NCBI GenBank assembly: GCA_009711295.1
Contig: WLST01000010.1
Coordinates: 1-35,354, forward strand
From: Actinomycetota bacterium
Lineage (GTDB): Bacteria > Actinomycetota > Acidimicrobiia > Acidimicrobiales > Ilumatobacteraceae
Direction: 5' to 3'
Length of the DNA: 35,354 bases
Made by a program: the position numbers and the translations under genes. This document shows, piece by piece, positions 1 through 7,816 of this stretch (positions are counted from its first letter, which is position 1; each line of letters opens with the position of its first letter). Below the pieces are notes generated by a model, which had not been told where the DNA came from, searched no databases, and saw only the letters and a list, made by a program, of their open reading frames with translations.

Positions 1-246
1 AATACGGCGCATGTGCTCATCGGAAATTTCTTGTAAATGCTCAAGGTTGCGCACATCGAGTTCGTACAACGTGAGATATTTCTGGTCGAACACTTGCCAG
101 CCATCAAAAGCTTTGTAGCGAGTTGCCGCAATATAGCCAGGCACAGCCAGAACATCGGGCACATGGATATTGGTGTACCAGTCGTTGTAAGCAACTTCTG
201 CCTCTGTACTTGCAGGGTTCGTTAGTACAACGAGAACGGCTTTCAT
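1..246 (-). CDS. EthD/dimeric alpha-beta barrel-like protein, C-terminus cut by window edge
   Basis: The first 82 residues are visible; the frame is open to the left edge. It begins MKAVLVVLTNPAS and continues through NDWYTNIHVPDVLAVPGY and LYELD. A first beta strand, then a helix carrying a W-Y-x-x-x-H-(V/I)-P-D-(V/L) motif before PGY, is characteristic of EthD-type and related dimeric ferredoxin-fold proteins that bind small hydrophobic compounds. The ATG overlaps the TGA of the upstream AhpD-like gene (ATGA, 243-246), so translation is probably coupled and the two products probably belong to one pathway. The substrate is unknown. Family assignment is by motif memory only, and the length cannot be judged. 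Confidence 0.72.
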   Translation of the reverse strand, partial: MKAVLVVLTNPASTEAEVAYNDWYTNIHVPDVLAVPGYIAATRYKAFDGWQVFDQKYLTLYELDVRNLEHLQEISDEHMRRI

Positions 247-749
247 GTTGGTTTAACCCAGTTTCCTTGTGCGTCGAAGATGAGTGGTGTGAGTTCGCCT
301 TCTTGCACCTCGACATCGGTACCAAGAGAGACGGGAACTTTTTGGTAATTCCATTTCATCACATCAACGGTGAGTTCAATAATTTGGTCGCGCGTGAAAT
401 GTAAAAGCAGGTCTGCTTTTTGTTGTGGGGTAATGCCACCGGGTTGGGTCATGAGGGTATCGGCGTAGCGTAAAGCAGCTTTGTGACGTTCTGAGAGGCT
501 GCTTGTTTCATAATGATCTACTTCGGCGATGGTGGGTTCATCGAGACCATCTTGTTTGGCAACTGCCAAACGAACAGAGAGTCAAGTTTTGCAGTCGTGG
601 TAGCGCGCACAACGCAGCCGCACGAGCTCTGTGGTGATGGGGTCGAGCGCGGTCATGCGCACCACAGCTGCTTGCCAGTCGCCGAGCGGAGTACGCAGTG
701 GAACTGCTGCATACGTTTTTGGAGCGATGCGTGCGTTACGTGTGCTCAT
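243..749 (-). CDS. AhpD-like (carboxymuconolactone decarboxylase fold) selenoprotein, in-frame UGA at the CxxC site
   Basis: Reading from ATG at 749 gives 168 residues if the TGA at 584-582 is decoded. The segment before it ends RLRCARYHDCKT and the segment after starts LSVRLAVAKQDGLDE, in the same frame. In AhpD-like proteins this helix carries the redox pair CxxC (typically HDCxxC followed by a basic SVR-like helix), so the TGA sits exactly at the second cysteine: C53-K-T-U56. Such proteins act as cytosolic thiol peroxidase or disulfide reductase-like enzymes. A perfect 7-bp hairpin with an AGTT loop follows the TGA, matching a bacterial SECIS. The gene is coupled by ATGA overlaps both to the upstream CMD-like gene and to the downstream EthD-like gene, which argues against decay. 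A nonsense mutation is the alternative, but it would leave an otherwise intact, ungapped frame. Confidence 0.85.
554..584 (-). promoter_or_regulatory. UGA codon and predicted bacterial SECIS hairpin of the AhpD-like gene
   Basis: On the minus strand the TGA (584-582) is followed by 10 bases, then the perfect stem GTTTGGC (571-565), loop AGTT (564-561) and GCCAAAC (560-554). The apical loop begins 17 bases after the UGA and has G at its second position followed by U. From memory, bacterial SECIS elements have a short apical loop with a G in the first two positions about 16-37 bases after the UGA, and SelB recognises a GU in that loop. The fit is seen in the sequence; SelB binding is inferred. 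Confidence 0.75.
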
Positions 750-1192
750 TGATCTTCTCCAAACAGTGTTTGCCAGGCGAGGGAAATACGGATGCGTTGT
801 TCAACAACTAAGAGTGCGCTCACAAAGTCGGCAAGTTCTTGTTGGCCCAAGAGTTCACCAACGCGCATGGCGGTATTTTCTTGAAGGCTTGCAACATCAA
901 TGACGAATTCTTCGGTAAAAGCGAGGCAGGCTTTTTCTGATTCTGTAAATAGTGGCGACAATGGCCATTGAGAAAGCGCGCTGCGCTTTTCTGCAGTGAG
1001 CGCAGCTTGTGGCATGTCGATGGCCAATTCGGCTTCTGCGCCGAGCATGCTGGCAATACGCAGGCGACACAATTCCAAAATATGCGGGTCGACGGTTACC
1101 CAAGCGGCCTCGTGGGCGGCGGTGAGTTGCTCTAAGACGTCGGGGAACTGCGCCAAATGGGCGCTCAACGTGGCTGATGTGGCGGTAGTCAT
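746..1192 (-). CDS. Carboxymuconolactone decarboxylase-like protein without the redox cysteine pair
   Basis: 148 residues, mostly helical. It shows the AhpD/CMD-like pattern LELCRLRIASMLGAEAEL, then ALTAEKRSAL, then SEKACLAFTEEFVIDV, the same helix order as the next gene (HKAALRYADTL in that one). Where AhpD has its CxxC, this protein has MLGAEAEL, so it cannot do the same thiol chemistry. It may be a structural partner or a hydroperoxide or lactone-handling paralog. Its TGA overlaps the ATG of the AhpD-like selenoprotein (ATGA, 746-749), making it the first gene of the three-gene run. Its own start lies 54 bases from the divergent crotonase gene. The fold assignment is reasonably safe; the activity is not known. 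Confidence 0.78.
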   Translation of the reverse strand: MTTATSATLSAHLAQFPDVLEQLTAAHEAAWVTVDPHILELCRLRIASMLGAEAELAIDMPQAALTAEKRSALSQWPLSPLFTESEKACLAFTEEFVIDVASLQENTAMRVGELLGQQELADFVSALLVVEQRIRISLAWQTLFGEDQ

Positions 1193-1246
1193 GCCTTATC
1201 AATATATGCCATCTCACTGGCTCTTGTTTCACGGCAGAATAGAGGA
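1193..1246. promoter_or_regulatory. Divergent intergenic region with a possible minus-strand -10 box
   Basis: This 54-base gap separates the CMD-like/selenoprotein operon from the crotonase/copper-ATPase operon and must hold both promoters. On the minus strand TATATT (1206-1201) resembles a -10 box about 9 bases before the ATG, which would imply a nearly leaderless transcript. I cannot identify a convincing -35 on either strand. On the plus strand, GAGGA immediately abuts the ATG at 1247 and is too close for a normal Shine-Dalgarno site. Confidence 0.3.
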
Positions 1247-2032
1247 ATGGCGGAACTGGTATTGATGGAGCGCACGGGTGATGTGGTGACCCTCACTTTG
1301 AACCAGCCAGAAAAACGCAATGCGCTGTCGCTGCCGGTGTTACAGGAACTCACTCGTGCTTTTGTGGCAGTGGGGAAGAGCGATGCCACTGGGGTCATTC
1401 TTGCTGCCAACGGCCCCGTTTTTTCTGCGGGTCATAATTTTGGCGACATGTTTGGCGCCAACTATGCCACTACCTACGAAGTGTTCGATACCTGCACCAC
1501 CATGATGCAGACCATTCAGTCAATTCCGCAGGTGGTGGTCGCGCGCGTGCATGCCTTGGCAACGGCCGCAGGATGTCAACTTGTTGCTACGTGCGATTTA
1601 GCTGTTGCGGCCGATACTTCATCTTTCGCAATTCCCGGTGGGAAGGGTGGCTTGTTTTGCCACACGCCACTTGTTGCGGTCTCGCGCAATATTGGTCGTA
1701 AGCGCGCACTGGAAATGGCACTCACTGGCGATGCCATTGATGCAGCAACTGCATTGCAGTGGGGGTTTGTTAATGCTGTGGTGCCAGCGAGCGAGCTGGA
1801 AGCAGCAACACTCGATTTGTTGCAACGCGCAACTCGAGGTTCTGCACATTCAAAGGGTCTAGGTAAAGCTGCCTTTTATAAACAAGTACAAATGGGTGAG
1901 AGCGATGCATATTCCTACGCGGTAGGTATGATGGCGGCGGCTGCGGTGACCGCCGATGCACAAGAGGGTATTGCGGCGTTTTTAGAAAAAAGACATCCTG
2001 AGTTTCCCGCACAGGTGAAAGAAAATTCATGA
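1247..2032 (+). CDS. Enoyl-CoA hydratase/isomerase (crotonase) family protein, ECHDC3-like
   Basis: 261 residues with the crotonase fold. [10 protein letters not shown] lies near the N-terminus; oxyanion-hole segments are [10 protein letters not shown] (about 59-68) and [17 protein letters not shown] (about 108-123). The two glutamates used by classical enoyl-CoA hydratase are absent: GGGCE is AAGCQ here (Q111) and the QPE position is IPG (about 129-131), followed by GLFCHTP. This pattern matches the ECHDC3-like branch of the superfamily, whose reaction is unclear, so hydration of enoyl-CoA should not be assumed. Its TGA overlaps the ATG of the copper ATPase (2029-2032). A start at the internal ATG 1265 is possible. 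Confidence 0.88.
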   Translation: MAELVLMERTGDVVTLTLNQPEKRNALSLPVLQELTRAFVAVGKSDATGVILAANGPVFSAGHNFGDMFGANYATTYEVFDTCTTMMQTIQSIPQVVVARVHALATAAGCQLVATCDLAVAADTSSFAIPGGKGGLFCHTPLVAVSRNIGRKRALEMALTGDAIDAATALQWGFVNAVVPASELEAATLDLLQRATRGSAHSKGLGKAAFYKQVQMGESDAYSYAVGMMAAAAVTADAQEGIAAFLEKRHPEFPAQVKENS

Positions 2033-4290
2033 GCACGCTTGAAGAACTTCCACTCACCGTTGAATTTGCTGTAAGTGGTATGACCTGTGGGGCATGTGCT
2101 GCGCGTATTCAAGATCAATTGAACAAAATTGACGGCGTCGATGCTTCGGTGAATTACGCAACGGAAACTGCAACAGTGCGCACTCGTTTTGGCGTACAAA
2201 CTGACGATCTCATTCATGCGGTGGAAGAAGCGGGCTATGGGGCAGCACTTCGTGAGGCCGATGCGCCAGTGGGCGCAACCGAAGAAGAATTTGCAGAGAG
2301 CCTGCTGGCATTGCGCAACCGACTCGTTATTTGTGCATTGCTCACTGCACCGGTGTTTTTCTTTTCGATGTTCGAGTCAATGCAGTTTCACAACTGGCAG
2401 TGGTGGGCACTTGTCTTTTCTGCTCCTGTTGTTACTTGGGGGGCATGGCCGTTTCATCGTGCTGCAGTTATGAACTTGCGACATCGTGCTACCACCATGG
2501 ACACACTCATTTCCATTGGAGTAGTTGCTGCGGTGGCGTGGTCGTTGTGGGCGTTGATTTGGGGTGATGCGGCAAGTAGTTACGGCTCAATGTCGGGTAT
2601 GTCTGGCATGGAAGGTATGAGCCACAGTTCGTACCACGTGTATTTTGAAGTGGCAGCAACCGTGACGGTGTTCATTCTCACTGGTCGTTATTTAGAAGCG
2701 CGAGCAAAACGTAGTGCAGGTAATGCCTTGCGGGCGCTTTTGGCATTAGGTGCGCACACTGCAGTTGTTTTGGAAAATGGCATTGAGCGTGAAGTTGATG
2801 CCAAAAACTTGCAGGTGAACGATGTGATTGTGGTGCGCCCGGGCGAAAAGATAGCAACCGATGGTGTGGTCATTGAGGGCGATTCAAGCATCGATATGTC
2901 GATGCTCACAGGCGAAAGTGTGCCCGTTGATGTTGTTGCAGGCGACGCAGTAACTGGTGCAACAATCAACTTGACGGGCCGCTTGAAAGTGCGTGTGTCG
3001 CGTGTTGGTGCGGATACCACGTTTGCCCATATGGCAAAATTGGTGCGCGAAGCACAGGCCACAAAGGCACCAGTACAAAAACTTGCCGACAAAGTGAGCA
3101 GCATCTTTGTTCCGGTTGTACTGCTCATTTCTTTGGCCACATTGATTGCCTGGTTTGTTATAGATGGCGATGCAACGAAAGCATTTACTGCCGCTGTTGC
3201 CGTTCTCATTATCGCTTGCCCTTGTGCACTAGGTCTTGCTACACCAACTGCACTCATGGTGGGTAGTGGTCGTGGAGCACAACTTGGCATTGTTATTAAA
3301 GGCGTTGATGTACTGCAAAGTACACGCCGTATTGACACCGTGGTGTTCGACAAAACGGGCACCGTGACCACTGGTGTCATGCAGTTACGCAATGTGGTGT
3401 GTGCCGAAGGTATTGAGCGCCGTGATGCATTACGCATGATTGGCGCCTTGGAATTGGCAAGTGAGCATCCCATTGCTCGCGCTATTGCAATTGCTGCGCA
3501 AAAAGAATCGGGAATACTTCCCGATGTGCAAGAGTTCGTGTCTTTAGCCGGTATGGGTGCGCGCGGAGTTGTTGAGGGCGTGAGTGTGATGGTGGGTCAC
3601 GAGCGCTTGTTGCAAAAAGAACTCATTCTTATTCCTGGGCCGTTGCGCACTGCACTTGCTGATGCACGCGCGCAAGGAAATACAGCAGTCGTAGCGGCCT
3701 GGGGCGGTTCTGCTCGAGCTGTATGCGTTGTTGCAGATCAACCGAAGTCAACGAGCAAAGAAGCCATTGCAACTTTGCGTGCAATGGGCTTAGCACCGGT
3801 ACTGCTCACGGGCGACAACCAAGCAACGGCAATGGCTATTGCGTTACAGGTGGGCATCGACGCCGACGACTATCACGTGCGTGGTGGTGTGCTGCCCGAC
3901 GAGAAAGTTGCGGTCATACGCGAACTACAAGATCGTGGATACGCGGTTGCGATGGTGGGCGACGGTGTGAACGATGCGGCCGCTCTCGCACAGGCCGATG
4001 TTGGTATTGCAATGGGTACGGGTACCGATGTTGCCATGCAAGCAAGTGACCTCACCATTGTGAGCGGTGACCTGCGCTTGGTTGCCGATGCCATTGCGTT
4101 GTCGCGTGCAACATTGCGCACCATTGGCGCCAACGTGTTTTGGGCCTTTGCTTATAACGCCGCAGCAATTCCGCTGGCAGCAAGTGGAAGATTGAACCCC
4201 ATGTGGGCAGGCCTCGCTATGGCATGTTCAAGCGTTTTTGTTGTGATGAATAGCTTGCGGTTGCGTCGCGTGAAGTTACGTCACCGCTAA
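2029..4290 (+). CDS. copA: Copper(I)-exporting P1B-type ATPase
   Basis: 753 residues. It has one N-terminal heavy-metal-associated domain with GMTCGAC (C20, C23), then paired membrane helices, actuator-domain TGES (294-297), the transmembrane metal site CPC (397-399), phosphorylation motif DKTGT (441-445), the nucleotide-domain SEHPIA motif and hinge GDGVNDA (644-650). The last two helices contain FAYN and [17 protein letters not shown], the Asn and Met-Ser-Ser signature of Cu+ pumps rather than Zn/Cd pumps. A Met/His-rich loop ([14 protein letters not shown], about 187-200) lies between early membrane helices and may take part in metal entry or release. It exports Cu+ across the cytoplasmic membrane using ATP. 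It is coupled to the crotonase gene upstream. No CsoR or chaperone gene is adjacent. Its 3' end overlaps the convergent regulator by 74 bases. Confidence 0.95.
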   Translation: MSTLEELPLTVEFAVSGMTCGACAARIQDQLNKIDGVDASVNYATETATVRTRFGVQTDDLIHAVEEAGYGAALREADAPVGATEEEFAESLLALRNRLVICALLTAPVFFFSMFESMQFHNWQWWALVFSAPVVTWGAWPFHRAAVMNLRHRATTMDTLISIGVVAAVAWSLWALIWGDAASSYGSMSGMSGMEGMSHSSYHVYFEVAATVTVFILTGRYLEARAKRSAGNALRALLALGAHTAVVLENGIEREVDAKNLQVNDVIVVRPGEKIATDGVVIEGDSSIDMSMLTGESVPVDVVAGDAVTGATINLTGRLKVRVSRVGADTTFAHMAKLVREAQATKAPVQKLADKVSSIFVPVVLLISLATLIAWFVIDGDATKAFTAAVAVLIIACPCALGLATPTALMVGSGRGAQLGIVIKGVDVLQSTRRIDTVVFDKTGTVTTGVMQLRNVVCAEGIERRDALRMIGALELASEHPIARAIAIAAQKESGILPDVQEFVSLAGMGARGVVEGVSVMVGHERLLQKELILIPGPLRTALADARAQGNTAVVAAWGGSARAVCVVADQPKSTSKEAIATLRAMGLAPVLLTGDNQATAMAIALQVGIDADDYHVRGGVLPDEKVAVIRELQDRGYAVAMVGDGVNDAAALAQADVGIAMGTGTDVAMQASDLTIVSGDLRLVADAIALSRATLRTIGANVFWAFAYNAAAIPLAASGRLNPMWAGLAMACSSVFVVMNSLRLRRVKLRHR

Positions 4291-5140
4291 GGCGTTGACG
4301 TTCTTTTTCTTCGTACAACCGAATTGCTTTGAAGTTCTCGGTCGATAATGCAGACCGCGCAAAACTCAATGCTTCGGCGCGTTGCCAGCGCACTGTGCGG
4401 GCACGGATGCGCAAAATTTCACCGATCTCTTTGCTGGTGTAACCGGCAGCAACAAGTTTTAATAGGGCGAGTCGTTCGGGGTCCATGTTGCGCGATTCAA
4501 GTTCGGTGAGAGCCTCGTTGCTGCCATCGCAGCCGGAGTGAATACTGTTTGGCTCGCGAGTCATGTCTTGTAGAAAGCCATCTAAAATTTCAGGGTCGAA
4601 GTGTTCCACTGTGGTTCGTCTTTTTCTTTGGGGCACCACAAATTCTTTGTATTCCACATCGCGCACAATGTTGGCGGCAATTTTTCGGGGCCGGTTCTCG
4701 CAGGGGTAGGTACGAATGACCAACCACACCTGGGCCATTACTGCATTCAGAGCTTCCTCCACCCCGCCGGGGTGAATACGGCCACGCCGCTTGGCAATGG
4801 CAAGGATGGGCGGAACGACGCGTTGCACTGCGAGGCGAGCAGCAAGCTCGTCGGTGCGGGCTAGGCGTACCACTTGTGCCAAATACTGGTCGGCTTCATC
4901 GCAGTGCGCTGGCCGGTCAAAGCCCATGCGCACGAGCATTTGGTCGAGATGGGTAACAGGTTCCCCGGGGAGACCCCACGCATTGGCATGGGCAATACAA
5001 GAGGGTCGCCGCGCGATGGCATTCCATTCATCGACAATGATTTTCACCGAGGGTGTGGTGAAATCAGCACGCACCAGGGGTACGTATTCGTATTTATTAA
5101 ATGGCTCGGTGGATGTGATGGTGCTATGAGTTGTTTGCAT
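4217..5140 (-). CDS. Sigma-region-4/LuxR-like helix-turn-helix DNA-binding protein
   Basis: 307 residues. Only the C-terminal part is recognisable: about residues 222-263 ([19 protein letters not shown], then [15 protein letters not shown]) form a helix-turn-helix like sigma-70 region 4 or LuxR domains. The roughly 200 residues before it are largely helical, with a basic patch QRKRR (171-175), and resemble no domain I can name. A region 2 core-binding motif is not evident, so it is probably not a full sigma factor. The gene is convergent with copA and its last 74 bases lie inside the copA coding region, ending RLNMP-stop. Regulation of copA is possible from position but unsupported. Targets are unknown. 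Confidence 0.78.
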   Translation of the reverse strand: MQTTHSTITSTEPFNKYEYVPLVRADFTTPSVKIIVDEWNAIARRPSCIAHANAWGLPGEPVTHLDQMLVRMGFDRPAHCDEADQYLAQVVRLARTDELAARLAVQRVVPPILAIAKRRGRIHPGGVEEALNAVMAQVWLVIRTYPCENRPRKIAANIVRDVEYKEFVVPQRKRRTTVEHFDPEILDGFLQDMTREPNSIHSGCDGSNEALTELESRNMDPERLALLKLVAAGYTSKEIGEILRIRARTVRWQRAEALSFARSALSTENFKAIRLYEEKERQRLSGDVTSRDATASYSSQQKRLNMP

Positions 5141-5219
5141 GTGGCACCGTGCGCCTCATGCATCACCTGAGTTCCCCTCAAAGGTCTCACCGCAAGTCTC
5201 ACTCTGACACAATGAGTGC

Positions 5220-5882
5220 GTGCGACATACTTTGCCTTCAGGAACTGACGTAGAAATTGCCCGCCCGAGTGGCTCGCCACGCATTGGGCTTGTGGTGACC
5301 CCCGATATTTTTGGCTTGCGGCCGCTCTACGACAACTTGGTAGCGCAGTGGGCTACCGATTGGGGCATGGCTGTGGCGGCCGTGGAACCGTTCCCTGGGA
5401 ACAACCTTGGGGCCGACATTGAACCGCGCTATGCGGCAGTCAAAGATATTGATGATGAAAAGCACTTGAGCGACCTGCACGAGGCAGCCGACGTGCTCGA
5501 CACCCCTGTCACAGTGCTGATGGGTTTTTGTATGGGTGGGATGTATTGCTTTAAATCGGCGCGCAGTAGTCGCTTTGCACGCATTGCGAGTTTTTACGGA
5601 ATGATCACGTTGCCAGAAGCTTGGCGCAGCGCAGTGCAGGGTGAGCCTTTGCAGTACTTACAGACGGGAAATGCGCAAAGCGTTTTAGCAATTATTGGTG
5701 GGAAAGATCACTACACACCAGCACACGATGTAGATGCGTTACGAGCTACTGGTGCAACCGTTGCGTTTTACCCTGAAGGTGAACACGCCTTTGCTCACGA
5801 TGCCAGTAGACCAGCACACCGCGCAGAAGATGCAGCCGATGCTTTTCGGCGGGCAAAAGAATGGTTAAGTGCAGCGGAGTAG
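5220..5882 (+). CDS. Dienelactone hydrolase family alpha/beta hydrolase
   Basis: 220 residues, close to the usual dienelactone hydrolase length. Starts at GTG 5220; the nearby ATG at 5212 is out of frame. TPDIFGLRPLYDNLV matches the early oxyanion strand of the family. The nucleophile elbow is GFCMGG with C104, the acid is D163 in IIGGKDHYTP, and the catalytic histidine is H189 in YPEGEHAFAHD, giving a complete Cys-Asp-His triad. It would hydrolyse lactones or esters in the cytosol, possibly within aromatic-ring degradation, but no other ortho-cleavage gene is adjacent. It converges on the Crp-like regulator with 16 bases between stop codons. Confidence 0.92.
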   Translation: MRHTLPSGTDVEIARPSGSPRIGLVVTPDIFGLRPLYDNLVAQWATDWGMAVAAVEPFPGNNLGADIEPRYAAVKDIDDEKHLSDLHEAADVLDTPVTVLMGFCMGGMYCFKSARSSRFARIASFYGMITLPEAWRSAVQGEPLQYLQTGNAQSVLAIIGGKDHYTPAHDVDALRATGATVAFYPEGEHAFAHDASRPAHRAEDAADAFRRAKEWLSAAE

Positions 5883-5891
5883 TTGTAAAGG

Positions 5892-5909
5892 GCGCGAGTT
5901 AGCTCGCGC
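5892..5909. terminator. Hairpin between convergent genes, likely bidirectional terminator
   Basis: GCGCGAG (5892-5898), loop TTAG, CTCGCGC (5903-5909) is a perfect 7-bp GC-rich stem. It lies at the junction of the convergent dienelactone hydrolase and Crp-like genes and includes the latter's stop codon. There is no U-tract on either side, so it is a hairpin barrier or a Rho-assisted end rather than a textbook intrinsic terminator. Confidence 0.5.
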
Positions 5910-6564
5910 GCACTTCAAGGTTTTGCCGGTTAAGAAGTTTGTATTGACGATCGCGTTGCTCTAGCCAACCCAAACGAATGAAACTTGCGATGGCTTTGTT
6001 GACGCGCTCACGAGATGCGCCCACCATGCCGGCGAGTTCTTCTTGAGTAACGGGAAGAACGAATTCGTCTTTGCCTTCAGAAAGTTCGAGCAATCGCTTT
6101 GCTGTGCGACCAGTGACATCGAGAAAAACGCTGTCGGCCAATGCCTCGTCCATGGCGCGCAAGCGGCGGGCAAGAACGCGAGTGATTCCCCAGAGCAGAT
6201 CGGGGTTGCTAGAGAGTTGCGGTTCTACTGCGGAATACGGAATGCGTAAAACGGTGGAGGGCTCGAGTGCACGAGCGAGTGCGCTACGGGCGCCCCCATC
6301 GAGCAGTGCAAGGTCGCCAAAGAGGTTGCCTTCCACCATGAGGGCCACAACGCTTTCGCGGGAATCGAGGGGCTTGTTGTCGATGGCAATAGCAATGCGG
6401 CCAGACAGCACGATGTAGAGGGCGTCGGGAGCATCACCTTCCTTGAACAGCACATCGCCACGTACCAGGTTCTTCTCTTGTGCCGAAGCGGCAATGGAAT
6501 CGATAACGGCGGGGGAGGCGGCGGAGAAAAACTCGCTGGAGGCAATGATGGAAGCGTGTGACAT
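5899..6564 (-). CDS. Crp/Fnr family transcription regulator
   Basis: 221 residues. The N-terminal cyclic-nucleotide-binding beta roll (about 10-115) has GDVLFKEGDAPDALYIVLSG, then GNLFGDLALLDGGARSALA (79-97), the phosphate-binding cassette with R93-S94. The usual Glu of the FGE(L/I)AL motif is Asp (D84), a conservative change. A dimerisation helix (about 118-145) leads into the winged helix with TQEELAGMVGASRERVNKAI (173-192). No Fnr-type cysteine cluster is present, so cAMP or cGMP is the more likely ligand, as in actinobacterial GlxR/Crp proteins. It diverges from ispD with 29 bases between starts. Targets are unknown. Confidence 0.93.
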   Translation of the reverse strand: MSHASIIASSEFFSAASPAVIDSIAASAQEKNLVRGDVLFKEGDAPDALYIVLSGRIAIAIDNKPLDSRESVVALMVEGNLFGDLALLDGGARSALARALEPSTVLRIPYSAVEPQLSSNPDLLWGITRVLARRLRAMDEALADSVFLDVTGRTAKRLLELSEGKDEFVLPVTQEELAGMVGASRERVNKAIASFIRLGWLEQRDRQYKLLNRQNLEVRAS

Positions 6565-6593
6565 AACACCATCACGGTACTACCCTCGGTGCC

Positions 6594-7316
6594 ATGAGCA
6601 CACCCTCAAATATGCCCACGGGCACATCTCGTGCGATGTTTGACCCCACAGGGGTGTGGACCATTGTGGTGGCCGGGGGCAGTGGGCAGCGTTTCGGTGC
6701 CCAAAAGCAGTTTTTGGCACTTGGGTCTCGGGCAATGGTGGCGTGGGCTGTCGATGCCGCATTGCAAGTGAGTGCTGGCGTTGTGGTGGTGGTGCCAGAA
6801 ATGAGCGATTTCGTATCGGGCGATGCGCGGGTACAAATTGTTCACGGCGGTGCGAGCCGCACGCAGTCGGTGCGCAATGGTCTTGCTGCGGTGCCGACAA
6901 GTGCAGAAGTGGTGTGTGTGCACGATGCAGCTCGCCCGTTTGCCTCGGTGGAACTTTTTCAAGCGGTGGTGCAGGAACTTTCGCCCATGGTGCAGGCAGT
7001 TGTTCCGGCCCTTGCCGTGGTGGACACAGTGAAAGTGATTGATGAAAGCACACATGAGGTGTTGAGTACGCCACTGCGCAGCACATTGCGCGCAGTGCAA
7101 ACTCCACAGGCGTTTCATGCAGCCATTTTGCGTGAAGCGCACCTTGCGGCTGAACAGGAAAATCGAGAAGGCACCGACGATGCATCTCTTGTTGAGGCAA
7201 TTGGTGGCTACGTTGTAGTAGTGCCTGGAGACGCGATGAATCGCAAAATAACAACACCTGAAGATTTCGCGTGGGCAGAAAATGTCATTGCCAATATGCA
7301 GCGAGGCAACTCATGA
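6594..7316 (+). CDS. ispD: 2-C-methyl-D-erythritol 4-phosphate cytidylyltransferase
   Basis: 240 residues. Nucleotide-binding motif VVAGGSGQRFGAQKQF (25-40), VHDAARPF in the middle, and TDDASLVEAIGG near the C-terminus are IspD signatures. It transfers CMP from CTP to methylerythritol 4-phosphate in the non-mevalonate isoprenoid pathway. The N-terminus has about 20 extra residues before the first strand; initiation at the internal ATG (M15) cannot be excluded. The TGA overlaps the ispF ATG (7313-7316), so the two pathway genes are translationally coupled. Confidence 0.95.
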   Translation: MSTPSNMPTGTSRAMFDPTGVWTIVVAGGSGQRFGAQKQFLALGSRAMVAWAVDAALQVSAGVVVVVPEMSDFVSGDARVQIVHGGASRTQSVRNGLAAVPTSAEVVCVHDAARPFASVELFQAVVQELSPMVQAVVPALAVVDTVKVIDESTHEVLSTPLRSTLRAVQTPQAFHAAILREAHLAAEQENREGTDDASLVEAIGGYVVVVPGDAMNRKITTPEDFAWAENVIANMQRGNS

Positions 7317-7816
7317 ATATTCGCGTAGGCCAAGGATTCGATATTCATCGCTTCAACACTGAGCCAACGCCAGGTCGTTTACTCATTTTGGGCGGTGAAG
7401 TTTTTGAAGGCATGCGCTCATTAGCGGGTCACAGCGACGCCGATGTTGTTGCACATGCCGTTGCCGATGCACTGCTGGGTGCTGCGGGTCTTGGTGACAT
7501 CGGTGAACACTTTCCCGATACCGATGCGCGTTGGAAAAATGCAAACTCACTTGAGTTGCTTGCAGAAGTAGCACGCATGGTTGCCGCAGCAGGTTGGACC
7601 ATTGGCAATGTCGATTGCAGTGTGGTGTGTGAAGAGCCCAAGTTGGCTCCGCGCCGTGAAGCAATGCAACGCAATGTCAGCACCGCAGCGGGGGCGCCTG
7701 TCACAATTAAAGGACGCCGCGCAGAAGGCCTTGGTGCGCTCGGGCGCGCTGAAGGAATTGCATGCTGGGCAGTAGCAGTCATGACGAAAACGAATGAAGA
7801 GAACGGATCAAAGTAG
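7313..7816 (+). CDS. ispF: 2-C-methyl-D-erythritol 2,4-cyclodiphosphate synthase
   Basis: 167 residues, the usual size. GQGFDIHRF supplies metal ligands D10 and H12; GHSDADVVAHAVADAL supplies H48. GDIGEHFPDTD and AEGLGALGRAEGIA match the family's active-site and C-terminal signatures. It cyclises CDP-methylerythritol 2-phosphate, releasing CMP. The ATG at 7313 is chosen because it overlaps the ispD stop and gives the canonical MNIRVGQGFD start; an upstream in-frame ATG at 7271 lies inside ispD and adds residues absent from the family. Its TAG overlaps the GTG of rlmB by one base. Confidence 0.96.
   Translation: MNIRVGQGFDIHRFNTEPTPGRLLILGGEVFEGMRSLAGHSDADVVAHAVADALLGAAGLGDIGEHFPDTDARWKNANSLELLAEVARMVAAAGWTIGNVDCSVVCEEPKLAPRREAMQRNVSTAAGAPVTIKGRRAEGLGALGRAEGIACWAVAVMTKTNEENGSK

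Noticed and set aside
582-584. Reading the TGA as a nonsense mutation that makes the AhpD-like gene a pseudogene
   Set aside because: The frame is intact on both sides with no other lesion, the codon sits at a family redox cysteine, a SECIS-like hairpin follows, both flanking overlaps are preserved, and a second gene in the window shows the same pattern.
2688-3473. 261-codon open frame antisense to the copper ATPase
   Set aside because: Composition is typical of an antisense shadow (Ser/Thr/Ala-rich), and it lies wholly inside a clear P-type ATPase with all motifs intact.
7271-7312. ispF starting at the upstream ATG 7271
   Set aside because: The extension lies within the conserved end of ispD; ATG 7313 gives the family-standard N-terminus and an ATGA overlap.
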